In this document: positions 1 through 7,547 of the stretch, piece by piece
How positions within the stretch are numbered: the stretch's first letter is position 1
Layout: each line of letters starts with the position of its first letter
Source of the DNA: an uncultured Roseiflexaceae bacterium
Lineage (GTDB): Bacteria; Chloroflexota; Chloroflexia; Chloroflexales; Roseiflexaceae
NCBI GenBank assembly: GCA_903932805.1
Contig: CAIZHO010000606.1
Coordinates: 1-15,892 of the forward strand
Length of the DNA: 15,892 bases
Direction of reading: 5' to 3'
Translations under genes and position numbers: made by a program
Notes under the pieces: model-generated
The model's input: only the letters and a program-made list of their open reading frames with translations
Told to the model about the DNA's origin: nothing
The model's database searches: none

Positions 1-100
1 CGATGAGCGTGGCGGTTTTGCCGGTCCCGGCACCTGCCAGGACCAGTGCGTGACCGCCCTGGTGGGCGACGGCGCGTTGTTGTGCTTCGTTGAGGACCAT
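1..100 (-). CDS. UvrD/Rep/PcrA-type ATP-dependent DNA helicase, N-terminal fragment (cut by window edge)
   Basis: Only the first 33 codons are present; the gene continues beyond the left edge. The translation opens MVLNEAQQRAVAH and then gives LVLAGAGTGKTATLI. The first part matches the Q-motif region (LNxxQxxAV) of superfamily 1A helicases and the second is their Walker A loop, AGAGTGKT. Enzymes of this family unwind DNA 3' to 5' in repair and replication restart. The start ATG at 100 is preceded in frame by a GTG at 112, and no clear ribosome-binding site separates the two; an in-frame stop lies further upstream. The gene begins about 40 nt after the pncB stop on the same strand, so it is probably co-transcribed with the NAD salvage genes. 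Which helicase it is (UvrD, PcrA, Rep or another) cannot be told from this fragment. Confidence 0.8.
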   Translation of the reverse strand, partial: MVLNEAQQRAVAHQGGHALVLAGAGTGKTATLI

Positions 101-139
101 GGCGCGACTCACATACGAACATTTGTTCCACTGAGTGTA

Positions 140-1351
140 CTACGAATGTTCAGGAATGGCAAAGTATTCGCGTTGATAGCGCGCAATCTGCTCGCGCGGC
201 CCGCTCTGCTTGCCGGCGTGATCACTCAGCTTGACGGTGGGGTGACCGTCGGCGTGGGTCGTCTTCATCACGATGTTGAGCGCCGGTACGCCGAGGTCGT
301 TCATCAGTGTCGTGCCCCAGCCAAAGACCAGCTGGATACGCCCCGCAAAGCGCTCGTGCAATTGCACAATACGCTCGATGGTCAGACTGTCGCTAAAGAC
401 AATCGTCTTGCTCAGCGGATCGATACCTTGGTCTTGGTAAAAGGCAATCACACGCTCGGCGAAGGCTATTGGATCGCCCGAATCGTGGCGTAACCCACGC
501 CAGCGCATGGCATGTGCCCGATCAAAATCCGCAAAGAACCGTTCGGTACCAAACGTATCGGTCAAGCCAATCGCCAAATCGACGCCGTAGCGGGCATACC
601 AATCGCTGAGGAACTGCTGGTGCGCGGTCCGCACTGCCCCGGGCGTATGTGGGGCCAACGCTGCATAGACCATCGGCATTTCGTGGGCATAGGTGCCGAT
701 CGGCTTGAGCCCATACGCATGTGCATAGGCAACATTGGATGTCCCGACCAACTGGGTCGGGCAGTGGGCCTGCAATTGCGCGAGGACGTGGGCTTGCCAG
801 GCGGCACTGTACCGTCGGCGCGTGCCGAAATCGACGATTTTGATGTCGGGATGCTGCTGCAATATGGCGATTTTGGCTGCCAGGCGGGCGTCGCCGACGC
901 TGTCGTGGTGCGTACCGGTCTGGGCACGCAATGCGTCGAAGTAGCACTCGTTGACGATGCTCATGACGACCGTCTCCCAGAACGTCACAATCGGCCAGTC
1001 ACCGATGCTCCAGATGGCCAACGCGTCGTCGACGACGTCCACATGCACGTCGGGGAGCCGTGCAGCAGCTAGATATGCGAGATACTCGGGTGCAAATGTC
1101 GGTTCACCGCTACGAGTGCGCATCCCCGCCAGATACGCCAGCTCGTCTGGGCAGAATCCCTGTGCCTGGATGGCCGCAAATCGACCCTGCAATGTATCGA
1201 GCGGGACGACATCGGCGATTCGCTCGGTGCCGCGATTGGTCAGCGCAAAGCGCACCTGGGTGTGGCGATGCTGCTCGTATTGGAGCTGACTCATGGTGAA
1301 CTTATAAAAATCAATGGCGGCGCTCAGCCAGGGGGTTGCGGTGCCACTCAT
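140..1351 (-). CDS. pncB: Nicotinate phosphoribosyltransferase
   Basis: The 403-residue protein is full length for the E. coli-type family (about 400 aa). It makes nicotinate mononucleotide from nicotinate and PRPP with ATP hydrolysis, in the cytoplasm, as the first committed step of Preiss-Handler NAD+ synthesis. Visible family motifs are DFYKFTMSQ (residues 14-22), FGTRRR (175-180), GTSNVAYAHAYG followed by IGTYAHE with His223, equivalent to the autophosphorylated histidine of this family, RHDSGDP (288-294) and FGWGTTLMND (343-352). The ATG at 1351 is chosen because it shares its A with the TGA stop of pncA (TGATG); a TTG one codon upstream is a less likely start. This junction suggests translational coupling. 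It lies downstream of pncA, whose product is its substrate. Confidence 0.95.
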   Translation of the reverse strand: MSGTATPWLSAAIDFYKFTMSQLQYEQHRHTQVRFALTNRGTERIADVVPLDTLQGRFAAIQAQGFCPDELAYLAGMRTRSGEPTFAPEYLAYLAAARLPDVHVDVVDDALAIWSIGDWPIVTFWETVVMSIVNECYFDALRAQTGTHHDSVGDARLAAKIAILQQHPDIKIVDFGTRRRYSAAWQAHVLAQLQAHCPTQLVGTSNVAYAHAYGLKPIGTYAHEMPMVYAALAPHTPGAVRTAHQQFLSDWYARYGVDLAIGLTDTFGTERFFADFDRAHAMRWRGLRHDSGDPIAFAERVIAFYQDQGIDPLSKTIVFSDSLTIERIVQLHERFAGRIQLVFGWGTTLMNDLGVPALNIVMKTTHADGHPTVKLSDHAGKQSGPREQIARYQREYFAIPEHS

Positions 1352-2010
1352 CAACGAACACCTCGCTGCCAGACTGCTATTGCGTCAGCGGTGCCACAAA
1401 ACGACACCCCCGCCTGCGCCAGCCGATCACGCATCTGTGCGCCCGTGTGTGCGGCGACCGAGCGAGTGGCTTCTTCGACGATGACGACGGCATAGCCGCC
1501 GCGGGTGAGGATGTCGAGTGCCGTATGTGCCACACAATAATCGAGCGCGAGCCCTGCCAGATAGACCGTTTGCGCCTGTTGGGCCGCGAGGTATGACGCG
1601 AGTGATTGACCCGCGTGCGTCGACCCGTTCCACGCGCTGTAGCTGGTATCGTCAGCGCCATCCAACAAGACTTCCATCCCTTTGACAAAGGCAGTGGTCC
1701 CCGTCGGGATGACCAACTCGGGGTGCAACGCCGCACCTGCACTCTCGGCTACACAATGCACCGGCCAGGTGGTGGTGTAGGTGGGGCTCTCGGCAAAGTG
1801 TGCACTCGCCCGCGGGTGCCAATCTTGTGAGGTAAATACCCCGAGCCCATGTGCGGCGGCACTGGCTAATAATTGATTGACCAGTGGCAGGATGACCGCC
1901 CCTTCGGCGACCGGCAACTCGCCGAATCCCGGCAGGCCTAATCGCATACCTTCCGCCGACGGCATGAATCCACGCTGGACATCAATGAGACCGAATACCG
2001 TGTGCGTCAT
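1351..2010 (-). CDS. pncA: Nicotinamidase (pyrazinamidase/isochorismatase-like hydrolase)
   Basis: The 219-residue cytoplasmic enzyme deamidates nicotinamide to nicotinate and ammonia, feeding PncB. The isochorismatase-like fold is recognisable: FGLIDVQRGF carries catalytic Asp10, SQDWHPRASAHF supplies metal ligands Asp63, His65 and His71, TWPVHC precedes the FVKG segment with catalytic Lys110, and LAGLALDYCVAHTA carries nucleophile Cys159. The Asp-Lys-Cys triad is complete, so activity is expected. The reading frame extends 17 codons upstream, but ATG 2010 is preferred: it has a GAGGG ribosome-binding site a few bases upstream, homologues begin just before the Asp, and the longer frame would begin inside the promoter. 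The gene sits 85 nt behind the nrtR stop and appears to have its own promoter. Confidence 0.95.
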   Translation of the reverse strand: MTHTVFGLIDVQRGFMPSAEGMRLGLPGFGELPVAEGAVILPLVNQLLASAAAHGLGVFTSQDWHPRASAHFAESPTYTTTWPVHCVAESAGAALHPELVIPTGTTAFVKGMEVLLDGADDTSYSAWNGSTHAGQSLASYLAAQQAQTVYLAGLALDYCVAHTALDILTRGGYAVVIVEEATRSVAAHTGAQMRDRLAQAGVSFCGTADAIAVWQRGVR

Positions 2011-2027
2011 GTCGCCCTCATCTTGTC

Positions 2028-2048
2028 GTGTAATTGTACAAATGACAC
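2028..2048. promoter_or_regulatory. Candidate NrtR operator (21-bp imperfect palindrome) on the pncA promoter
   Basis: On the minus strand the half-sites GTGTcATT and AATtACAC are separated by 5 nt. Seven of the eight outer positions are complementary. The palindrome covers the -10 box TACAAT and the expected start of transcription, so a bound protein would block RNA polymerase. NrtR repressors are known to bind palindromes of about this length in front of NAD synthesis genes, and the repressor gene lies immediately upstream. No convincing second copy is visible before nadE. That this is the NrtR site is inference from structure and position. Confidence 0.5.
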
Positions 2049-2061
2049 TATCTACAGACAA
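2033..2061 (-). promoter_or_regulatory. Sigma-70-type promoter for pncA-pncB
   Basis: On the minus strand a -35 box TTGTCT (2056-2061) and a -10 box TACAAT (2033-2038) are separated by exactly 17 nt. Transcription would start near 2026, leaving a leader of about 15 nt that contains the GAGGG ribosome-binding site of pncA. It lies in the 85-nt nrtR-pncA gap, so pncA-pncB and the helicase may be transcribed independently of nadE-nrtR. Identified by inspection only. Confidence 0.65.
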
Positions 2062-2095
2062 TGATACGACCCTGCATGCGAGATGTCAACTCGAT

Positions 2096-2767
2096 CTAGT
2101 CGAAGCTCCGTGGTGAGCGTTCGAGGCGCGCACTATTGAAGCAAAACAGCCGGGCGGGGCGATGTGCGCCATCACGTTGGTACTCGTTTGTTTCGTGGAT
2201 GAGGTCGAGGCTGAGGAACTTTTTGCGGAAGTTGCGCTTATCCAGCGGCCGACACAAAATCGCTTCGTAGGCGGTCTGGAGCTGTGTCAGCGTGAAATAG
2301 ACGGGGAGCAATGCATACACGGCATTGGTGTAATTGACCTTGCTTTTGAGTCGCTCGTGGGCATAGGCAATAATTTCGGCATGATCGTAGGCAAGCTGCG
2401 GCAGGGCGTTGACGGCAAAGAACTCCGGTTGCTGAGTCTCGCCGCCGAAGGTGGGGATGATATCTAACCCAAGGCCCATATAGGTAACCGAAACGCCATG
2501 CCCGCGCGGGTCACCGGCAACCGTGTCGAACGTATACAGCTGCTCAACGAGGCGTAACAATTGTTTCTCGATACCGGCTTTGCTCCGCAGAATGCGTTCG
2601 TGCGAGGACACCGTGGTCTCTCCGGCCACAATATAGCCGCCCGGCAACGCATACATCCCTTGGAACGGCTGATTGGCACGTTTGATGAGCAATACCTGTA
2701 ATGCATCGTTGGCCAACTGCATCACCACACTATCGACCATCAGAATCGGGGATTGGTAGGGGTTCAT
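2096..2767 (-). CDS. nrtR: NrtR-type Nudix-related transcriptional regulator of NAD metabolism
   Basis: The 223-residue protein has an N-terminal Nudix fold (about 5-150) and a C-terminal winged-helix domain (about 158-212) with the NrtR-like segments LTQLQTAYEAIL, DKRNFRKKFL and HRPARLFCF. NrtR proteins repress NAD biosynthesis genes and respond to ADP-ribose or related nucleotides. The Nudix box (Gly44 to Ile66) keeps Gly44, Glu50 and Arg58, but the RExxEE core reads RILRSK: the conserved Glu after Arg is Ile, and the two metal-binding glutamates are Ser62 and Lys63. Hydrolase activity is therefore unlikely, as expected for a sensor. The start ATG 2767 overlaps the nadE stop (ATGA); an earlier in-frame start six codons upstream would overlap nadE further. 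The neighbours nadE, pncA and pncB are typical NrtR targets. Confidence 0.88.
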   Translation of the reverse strand: MNPYQSPILMVDSVVMQLANDALQVLLIKRANQPFQGMYALPGGYIVAGETTVSSHERILRSKAGIEKQLLRLVEQLYTFDTVAGDPRGHGVSVTYMGLGLDIIPTFGGETQQPEFFAVNALPQLAYDHAEIIAYAHERLKSKVNYTNAVYALLPVYFTLTQLQTAYEAILCRPLDKRNFRKKFLSLDLIHETNEYQRDGAHRPARLFCFNSARLERSPRSFD

Positions 2768-4686
2768 TTGTGTGCCTCCGACCATTGCCAGACCGCCGTA
2801 CTCAACAGATCCGACGGCATGCGCCAGTCACCGCGCGGGCTCAGGGCGACACTGCCGATCTTGGGGCCGTCCGGCATGACCGAGCGTTTGAATTGACTGC
2901 CAGTGAAGCGCCGCACAAAGACAATCAACCAGTGTTCGATAGTTGCTGCATCATACGCGTCTGCAAACGCGCGACATGCCAATGCCAAAATCTTGGCCGG
3001 GGCATCGCCCCAGCGTACCAGGTGATAGAGAAAAAAGTCGTGTAGCTCGTACGGACCGATGATATCTTCGGTTTTTTGACTGACATCACCCACGTGTGTC
3101 GAGGTCAACTCTGGCGAAATGGGGGTTGCCACAATATCTGCCAGGATAAATTGTATCTGCGTGTCATACCCGGCCGCCATATGCGTTACCAAATGTTTGA
3201 CCAGCGTTTTGGGGACCCCGGCATTGACGTGGTAATGACTCATATGATCACCGTTGAAGGTACACCAGCCGAGCGCAATCTCGCTCAGGTCGCCGGTACC
3301 GAGCACCAAACCGCCAAAGCGGTTGGCCGAGTTGAACAAGATGCTCGTGCGCAGTCGTGCTTGAACGTTCTCGTAGGTGATGTCTTGCGTGACCCCATCG
3401 TGCCCCAATGCGCGGAGTTCGGCACTGACCAAGCCACCAATCGCGATGACCGTACAAGGTACCGCAAAAGCGCGGGCCAAGGCCACAGCATTCGCCTGCG
3501 TGCGTTCCGACGATGCGTCGGCCGGCATGGTGTAACAGCGCAACAACCCTGCCACGGGCAGCCCGAGGATTGCAGCGGTGCGGATGGCAACCAGAAACGC
3601 CAGTGTCGAATCGAGGCCGCCTGATACTCCGAGGTGGACAAACGGCGCGCGGCTCGCCCTGAGACGCTGTGCCAGGCCATGCGCTTGGATGTCGATGATG
3701 TGCATCAACCGCTCGTGACGCTGCTGGGCGTGTTCGGTGGTCGGCAAAAACGGATGAGCGACCACCACGGGCCGCGGCGCTTCGAGCACAGGAGGTGCAC
3801 CGGCAGACAGATGCGTGTAGGTTATGCAATGTGCGCGATTGGTGTCACGACTGCGGTCCATCAGCAGATGCTCAATGTCGAAATCGGCACTAATAACCCG
3901 CTGATTGGTGGTGAACGGTGGTCGTTCTGCCAGGATGGAACCTTGGCTGGCAATGATGTGGTGGCCGCTCATGACAACATCCATCGTTGATTCGGTCCAA
4001 TCACAACCGGCATACACGTACCCCGCAACCAACTTGGCACTCTGCATGCGCACCAAATCACGGCGATAGGCGGCTTTGCTGACGAGCTCGGGCGAGGCAG
4101 ACGGGTTGACGATGATGAGTGCGCCATTGTCGACGAGCGCATGGCTGGGTGCGGTGTTGACCCACAGGTCCTCGCAGATTTCGATACCCACCGGCACCCC
4201 ACCGATGTCAAAGAGTAGCTGGGTGCCAAATGGCACATCCTGTGTGCCGATGTGTACGGTCGTATTGTGCTGGGTCCAACGGTGGTACCAGCGCTTTTCG
4301 TAGAATTCACCGTAACTCGGCAGGTGCTGCTTGGGGACGATACCAACGATACGGCCACCGGCAACCCAGGCGCTGACGTTGTAGATGCAGCCGGCGATTG
4401 CGAGCGGTAATCCGACGACGAGCGCGGTCTGGGACGACGCGGTCCGTTGGGCGAGCTGCAGCAAGCCGGCGCAGGCTGCATCCCGCAGGCCAGCATGAAG
4501 CACCAAATCACCCAGCGCATAGCCGGTGAGTGACAGTTCGGGACAGACGAGCAGGGCACATGCATCTGCGACGGCCGTATCGTAGAGTTCTGCTATCGCA
4601 GCCACATTGGCTGCGACATCGGCGACCGTCACCGGCGGGCAACCGCTGGCCACCCGCAGGTACGCTTCGTTCCATTGCTTCGTCAT
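2764..4686 (-). CDS. nadE: Glutamine-dependent NAD(+) synthetase
   Basis: The 640-residue two-domain cytoplasmic enzyme converts nicotinate adenine dinucleotide, ATP and glutamine to NAD+, the last step of synthesis. The N-terminal nitrilase-type glutaminase domain (about 1-290) shows its Glu-Lys-Cys triad: Glu50 in CPELSLTGY, Lys119 in VPKQHLPSYGEF and Cys171 in VGIEICEDLW. The C-terminal synthetase domain (about 320-640) has the pyrophosphatase P-loop SGGLDS (355-360). The length is close to that of the actinobacterial-type long NadE (about 680 aa). ATG 4686 is chosen because GTGGAG lies 6 nt upstream; an in-frame GTG at 4698 would swallow that site. It is first gene of the minus-strand NAD cluster and overlaps nrtR by 4 nt, so the two are probably co-translated. 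It diverges from the small membrane protein gene at 4766. Confidence 0.95.
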   Translation of the reverse strand: MTKQWNEAYLRVASGCPPVTVADVAANVAAIAELYDTAVADACALLVCPELSLTGYALGDLVLHAGLRDAACAGLLQLAQRTASSQTALVVGLPLAIAGCIYNVSAWVAGGRIVGIVPKQHLPSYGEFYEKRWYHRWTQHNTTVHIGTQDVPFGTQLLFDIGGVPVGIEICEDLWVNTAPSHALVDNGALIIVNPSASPELVSKAAYRRDLVRMQSAKLVAGYVYAGCDWTESTMDVVMSGHHIIASQGSILAERPPFTTNQRVISADFDIEHLLMDRSRDTNRAHCITYTHLSAGAPPVLEAPRPVVVAHPFLPTTEHAQQRHERLMHIIDIQAHGLAQRLRASRAPFVHLGVSGGLDSTLAFLVAIRTAAILGLPVAGLLRCYTMPADASSERTQANAVALARAFAVPCTVIAIGGLVSAELRALGHDGVTQDITYENVQARLRTSILFNSANRFGGLVLGTGDLSEIALGWCTFNGDHMSHYHVNAGVPKTLVKHLVTHMAAGYDTQIQFILADIVATPISPELTSTHVGDVSQKTEDIIGPYELHDFFLYHLVRWGDAPAKILALACRAFADAYDAATIEHWLIVFVRRFTGSQFKRSVMPDGPKIGSVALSPRGDWRMPSDLLSTAVWQWSEAHK

Positions 4687-4718
4687 TGCATGCTCCACGC
4701 AGTGGTATCCATCGCTTT

Positions 4719-4746
4719 ATACTACACGAGAACGAGACCATTGCAA
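4719..4746 (-). promoter_or_regulatory. Probable promoter of nadE-nrtR
   Basis: In the 79-bp divergent gap the minus strand carries TTGCAA (4741-4746), a 16-nt spacer and TAGTAT (4719-4724); TATAAA, three bases further on, is an alternative -10. The leader to the nadE ATG would be roughly 30 nt and contains the GTGGAG ribosome-binding site. TTGCAA is its own reverse complement and lies only about 20 bp before the plus-strand ATG at 4766. No palindrome like the one before pncA is seen here. Confidence 0.45.
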
Positions 4747-4765
4747 TCAGCCGAGGACAAGCGTT

Positions 4766-5110
4766 ATGTACGAACATCGCCGTGCCCGTGTTATATCGCA
4801 ACAGGCATTTGTGCAACGCATGGCACGCCACATCAGCGTGGCATTGCTGGTCATTAGTGCTGCCTGGGCATTGGGGGCCTGGGGGTATCATTGGTTCGAA
4901 GCGATGCCATGGATCGATGCATTGCTCAACGCAGCCATGATTCTGGGCGGCATGGGGCCGGTTGATGTGATGCATACCAGCGCCGGCAAAATCTTTGCGA
5001 GCTGCTATGCCTTGTTCTCGGGCGTTTTTTTCATCGGCATAACCAGCATCGTCATGGCCCCCGTGGCACATCGACTGCTGCATACCTTGCATGTCGACGA
5101 CGCAGAATGA
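4766..5110 (+). CDS. Small two-TM membrane protein with a pore-loop-like segment (unknown function)
   Basis: A 114-residue protein. After a basic N-terminus (residues 1-21) comes a first TM helix (about 22-44), then a short amphipathic segment, WIDALLNAAMILGGMGPVD (about 49-67), then a second TM helix (about 74-100) and a short C-terminal tail with two acidic residues. The order TM, re-entrant-like loop ending in a Gly-rich GGMGPV, TM is that of the 2TM/P-loop ion-channel fold, but the loop does not contain the potassium filter TVGYG. I recall similar uncharacterised proteins in many bacteria with a conserved GMGP motif; no experimental function is known to me. ATG 4766 is preceded by GAGG 9 nt upstream; the frame is open further 5', but that part overlaps nadE. 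It is convergent with the HEAT gene, with only 4 bp between the stops. Confidence 0.75.
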   Translation: MYEHRRARVISQQAFVQRMARHISVALLVISAAWALGAWGYHWFEAMPWIDALLNAAMILGGMGPVDVMHTSAGKIFASCYALFSGVFFIGITSIVMAPVAHRLLHTLHVDDAE

Positions 5111-5114
5111 GCAC

Positions 5115-7010
5115 CTACGGTACGTCGCAGATTGATGTAGCTGCTTCCGATAGGGGCAGCTGGATGTCGTCGACGTCGGCGTACACAGTTCGCATCTGTT
5201 CAACACGTTCTGCGCTGAGGGCGGGGAGTGCGCCGCGCCGGTACCACGGCATGAGGGTCGCGTCGATCGACGGCCGTCTGGCTTCGTGGAGGATGGCGCG
5301 TATTGCCGGTGCATCGGGATGCACCCCAAGCACCGTGCGCAGCAGCTCGCGAAGAGCTATCGTGATCGGCATCAAGGGATTTTCGTGGAGCTGAATCATG
5401 CGATGGGCGATGCCACTGGGGGACACTGCTGCCCAGGCAACGAATATCTCTGCTGTGGCAAATGGATCGTCATTCAGATGCTGTTGGTTACCTACGGTCT
5501 GCTGTTCTTGCCACCAAGCGGTTACATACCGCACCATATCGTGTTCGTACAAGCCCTCCGGGGCAGCATACTGTTGTAACCATGCGATACCGGCAGCTGG
5601 GATCGTCGCAACGAACCCTGGTGCCACATGAACCAAACTTGCCACGAATTTGAGGTAGCGCCGTTGCAATACCGGTGAACGAGTCTGCCAGATGAGCGCA
5701 TGCCAGTCATGGTTCATGGTGAGCAGGCAGTATTCGCCGTAGAACTGATGGAACGATTCGTCGGCGTGTGGCCAAAACAGACGGAGTGTCTGCGGATTGT
5801 TCTTGATGTGCATATCTGCAAGGGGACGTAGGCGCCCCCCTTTGCGCAGGCGGTCGTCTGCCAAGATGTGTACGAGCAGCGCAGCCGACAGCAGTGGCAA
5901 TACCTGTTCACTATACAACGGCAATAATGTGAGCGAAATCTGCGGATCAGCAGCCGCATGCAACCGCAATCGTATCTGCTGATGTTCTGGGTGCGCTGCG
6001 ATGATGCGGCGCACATATGTGCGTGCCTCTTTGGTCAAACACCATTCGATCTCGCTGTGGAGGCGAATAATCCGCTCGCTGACTCGCTCGCCATCGCCAG
6101 TGAGCCAACGCTTCAACCACAATAGGGCTTCACTGGGCCGCATCTGGATCAAGATATCGCGCAAAACCAGTGCATCGATGTCTTGATCGAACCCGACCAA
6201 CGTCCAGGCAGCGGCTGTGCGCACGTACGACCGACAATCGAGGCACGCACCCCGTAGCGCGTTGATGACCGAGTGGTCTGCAATCGCAATCAATGCGTGA
6301 CTCGCTGTGGTGCGTACATGATCATTGCTGTGCGTCAGATACGACAACAATTGTCGATTTGCGGGCCGATGGCCTAATCGCCCGAGTGCCTGGATTACTG
6401 CGACCAGGTGCGGGTGCTCGTGATGGAGGTGCGTATGCAATACTGCTGCGTAGTGGGTCAACCCTGCCGACCCGATGTGACGCACCACAAGAGCGTAATC
6501 ATCGTGCTGCGGGCACGCAAGGGCAGCTTCGATGTGTGGAATCCCCGCTTCGTGTTGCATGTTGGTCAGCAGTACCGCCGCCATGAGCACCACACTCCGG
6601 TTGCTTGCAGACAATGTCGCGACGAGCAATTCTGGCTCGACAGCGTATCCGTGCTGAACAACGAGCCGCAGTGCGGTCGCGACGAGGTCTTCGTGGCTGT
6701 CTCGCAATGCGCGTCGACATGCAGGGAGCCCATCTTCTGTGCCCCAGGAACACACTGCCTGAAGCGCAGCCTGCCGCACCAGTCGGTCGCGATGCAGTAA
6801 TCCCATCCGCACCATTTCTTCTGGCCCCATCTTGGTCCGTTGCCAACACAAGATCGCGGCACTCCGCACGACAGGGCTCGGTGAAAGTAAGGCCACCCGA
6901 ACATCAGCGAGGATGTCTGGGTGGTGCATTGACACTTCGGTCAGCGCATGCAACGCTGCGCTGCGAACCGGGTCATCACTCGATTGGAGTGCTCCGGCAG
7001 CAGGATTCAT
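5115..7010 (-). CDS. HEAT-repeat protein (unknown function)
   Basis: A 631-residue protein with no signal peptide or TM helix. Residues about 10-300 are a solenoid of HEAT-like alpha-hairpin repeats, shown by recurring segments such as DDPVRSAALHAL, SPVVRSAAILCW, DRLVRQAALQAV, NDHVRTTASHALIAIA and RSYVRTAAAWTLVGF. Residues about 330-631 are rich in Trp, His and aromatic residues (for example a WHALIWQTR segment) and belong to no family I recognise. HEAT solenoids usually serve as protein-binding scaffolds, so a role with a partner protein is likely, but no enzymatic motif is visible. The ATG directly follows the TAA of the upstream gene (TAAATG), with GGAG 7 nt before it inside that gene, so the two are translationally coupled. 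Confidence 0.8.
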   Translation of the reverse strand: MNPAAGALQSSDDPVRSAALHALTEVSMHHPDILADVRVALLSPSPVVRSAAILCWQRTKMGPEEMVRMGLLHRDRLVRQAALQAVCSWGTEDGLPACRRALRDSHEDLVATALRLVVQHGYAVEPELLVATLSASNRSVVLMAAVLLTNMQHEAGIPHIEAALACPQHDDYALVVRHIGSAGLTHYAAVLHTHLHHEHPHLVAVIQALGRLGHRPANRQLLSYLTHSNDHVRTTASHALIAIADHSVINALRGACLDCRSYVRTAAAWTLVGFDQDIDALVLRDILIQMRPSEALLWLKRWLTGDGERVSERIIRLHSEIEWCLTKEARTYVRRIIAAHPEHQQIRLRLHAAADPQISLTLLPLYSEQVLPLLSAALLVHILADDRLRKGGRLRPLADMHIKNNPQTLRLFWPHADESFHQFYGEYCLLTMNHDWHALIWQTRSPVLQRRYLKFVASLVHVAPGFVATIPAAGIAWLQQYAAPEGLYEHDMVRYVTAWWQEQQTVGNQQHLNDDPFATAEIFVAWAAVSPSGIAHRMIQLHENPLMPITIALRELLRTVLGVHPDAPAIRAILHEARRPSIDATLMPWYRRGALPALSAERVEQMRTVYADVDDIQLPLSEAATSICDVP

Positions 7011-7547
7011 TTAGCAACTCCGCACCGGCAAGTAGATATGTCTGAGAACCGCACACCCAATCACGTGAAGGTGTGGGTTTGTGTAATAGTGCACTCCCAA
7101 TGCCCCGACTGAGTATGCAGCCATACTTGCGATTCGATCGACCGTCGTGCGTGAGGCCTGTGCCAACTCCCACTGTGGGACTGCATCAGACCAAAGCTCG
7201 GGGCATTCGGTGACTCGAAATACTGGCTGTGCGAACTCGCGCAACCCCGTGTCGGATGCCCACGCGGCACACTGTGCCTGCGGGATAGAATGGGCCCGAT
7301 CTATTGCAGGATTAGCCCAAGCCCACAACCACGTGCCGTTGTCTGCACAGTACGAACCGATCATGCTGAACGTTGCAATTGCGGTGATGACTTCATCACG
7401 ACGGTATGTCACGACGCCATCATCTTGCGACAACGCCCAGTCACACTGCGACAACCGGTAGACCCCCTCCAATGCATGCTGGCGGTCTCGTAACCACTGC
7501 TGGTATTCGGTGAACACGTTCCTCACATGAACGGTCGTCTGGTGCAT
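7011..7547 (-). CDS. DUF6882-like protein (unknown function)
   Basis: A 178-residue soluble protein. The central part reads FSMIGSYCADNGTWLWAWANP (about 80-99), and the rest has a helical stretch with an MAAYSVGALGVHYY segment near residues 144-157. The GTWLWAWAN signature and length resemble the DUF6882 family, whose function is not known; the assignment is from memory of the motif and could be wrong. The start ATG 7547 is well supported by a strong ribosome-binding site, AAAGGAGAG, just upstream. It is the first gene of a two-gene unit with the HEAT protein, whose ATG abuts its stop codon. Possible -10 boxes (TATACT at 7576-7581, TATAAC at 7565-7570) lie upstream, but neither has a good -35. 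Confidence 0.7.
   Translation of the reverse strand: MHQTTVHVRNVFTEYQQWLRDRQHALEGVYRLSQCDWALSQDDGVVTYRRDEVITAIATFSMIGSYCADNGTWLWAWANPAIDRAHSIPQAQCAAWASDTGLREFAQPVFRVTECPELWSDAVPQWELAQASRTTVDRIASMAAYSVGALGVHYYTNPHLHVIGCAVLRHIYLPVRSC

Noticed and set aside
4687..4765. Second NrtR operator before nadE
   Set aside because: The only GTGT here (in GTGTAGTATA) has no matching opposite half-site at the right distance.
5134..5163. Hairpin AGCTGC...GCAGCT near the convergent stops at 5110/5115 as a terminator
   Set aside because: The stem is short with wobble pairs, lies inside the HEAT coding sequence and has no T-tract.
4508..5329. 273-codon minus-strand frame opposite the small membrane protein
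   Set aside because: It overlaps the 5' end of nadE, the whole 2TM gene and the end of the HEAT gene; all three have recognisable protein features in their own frames.
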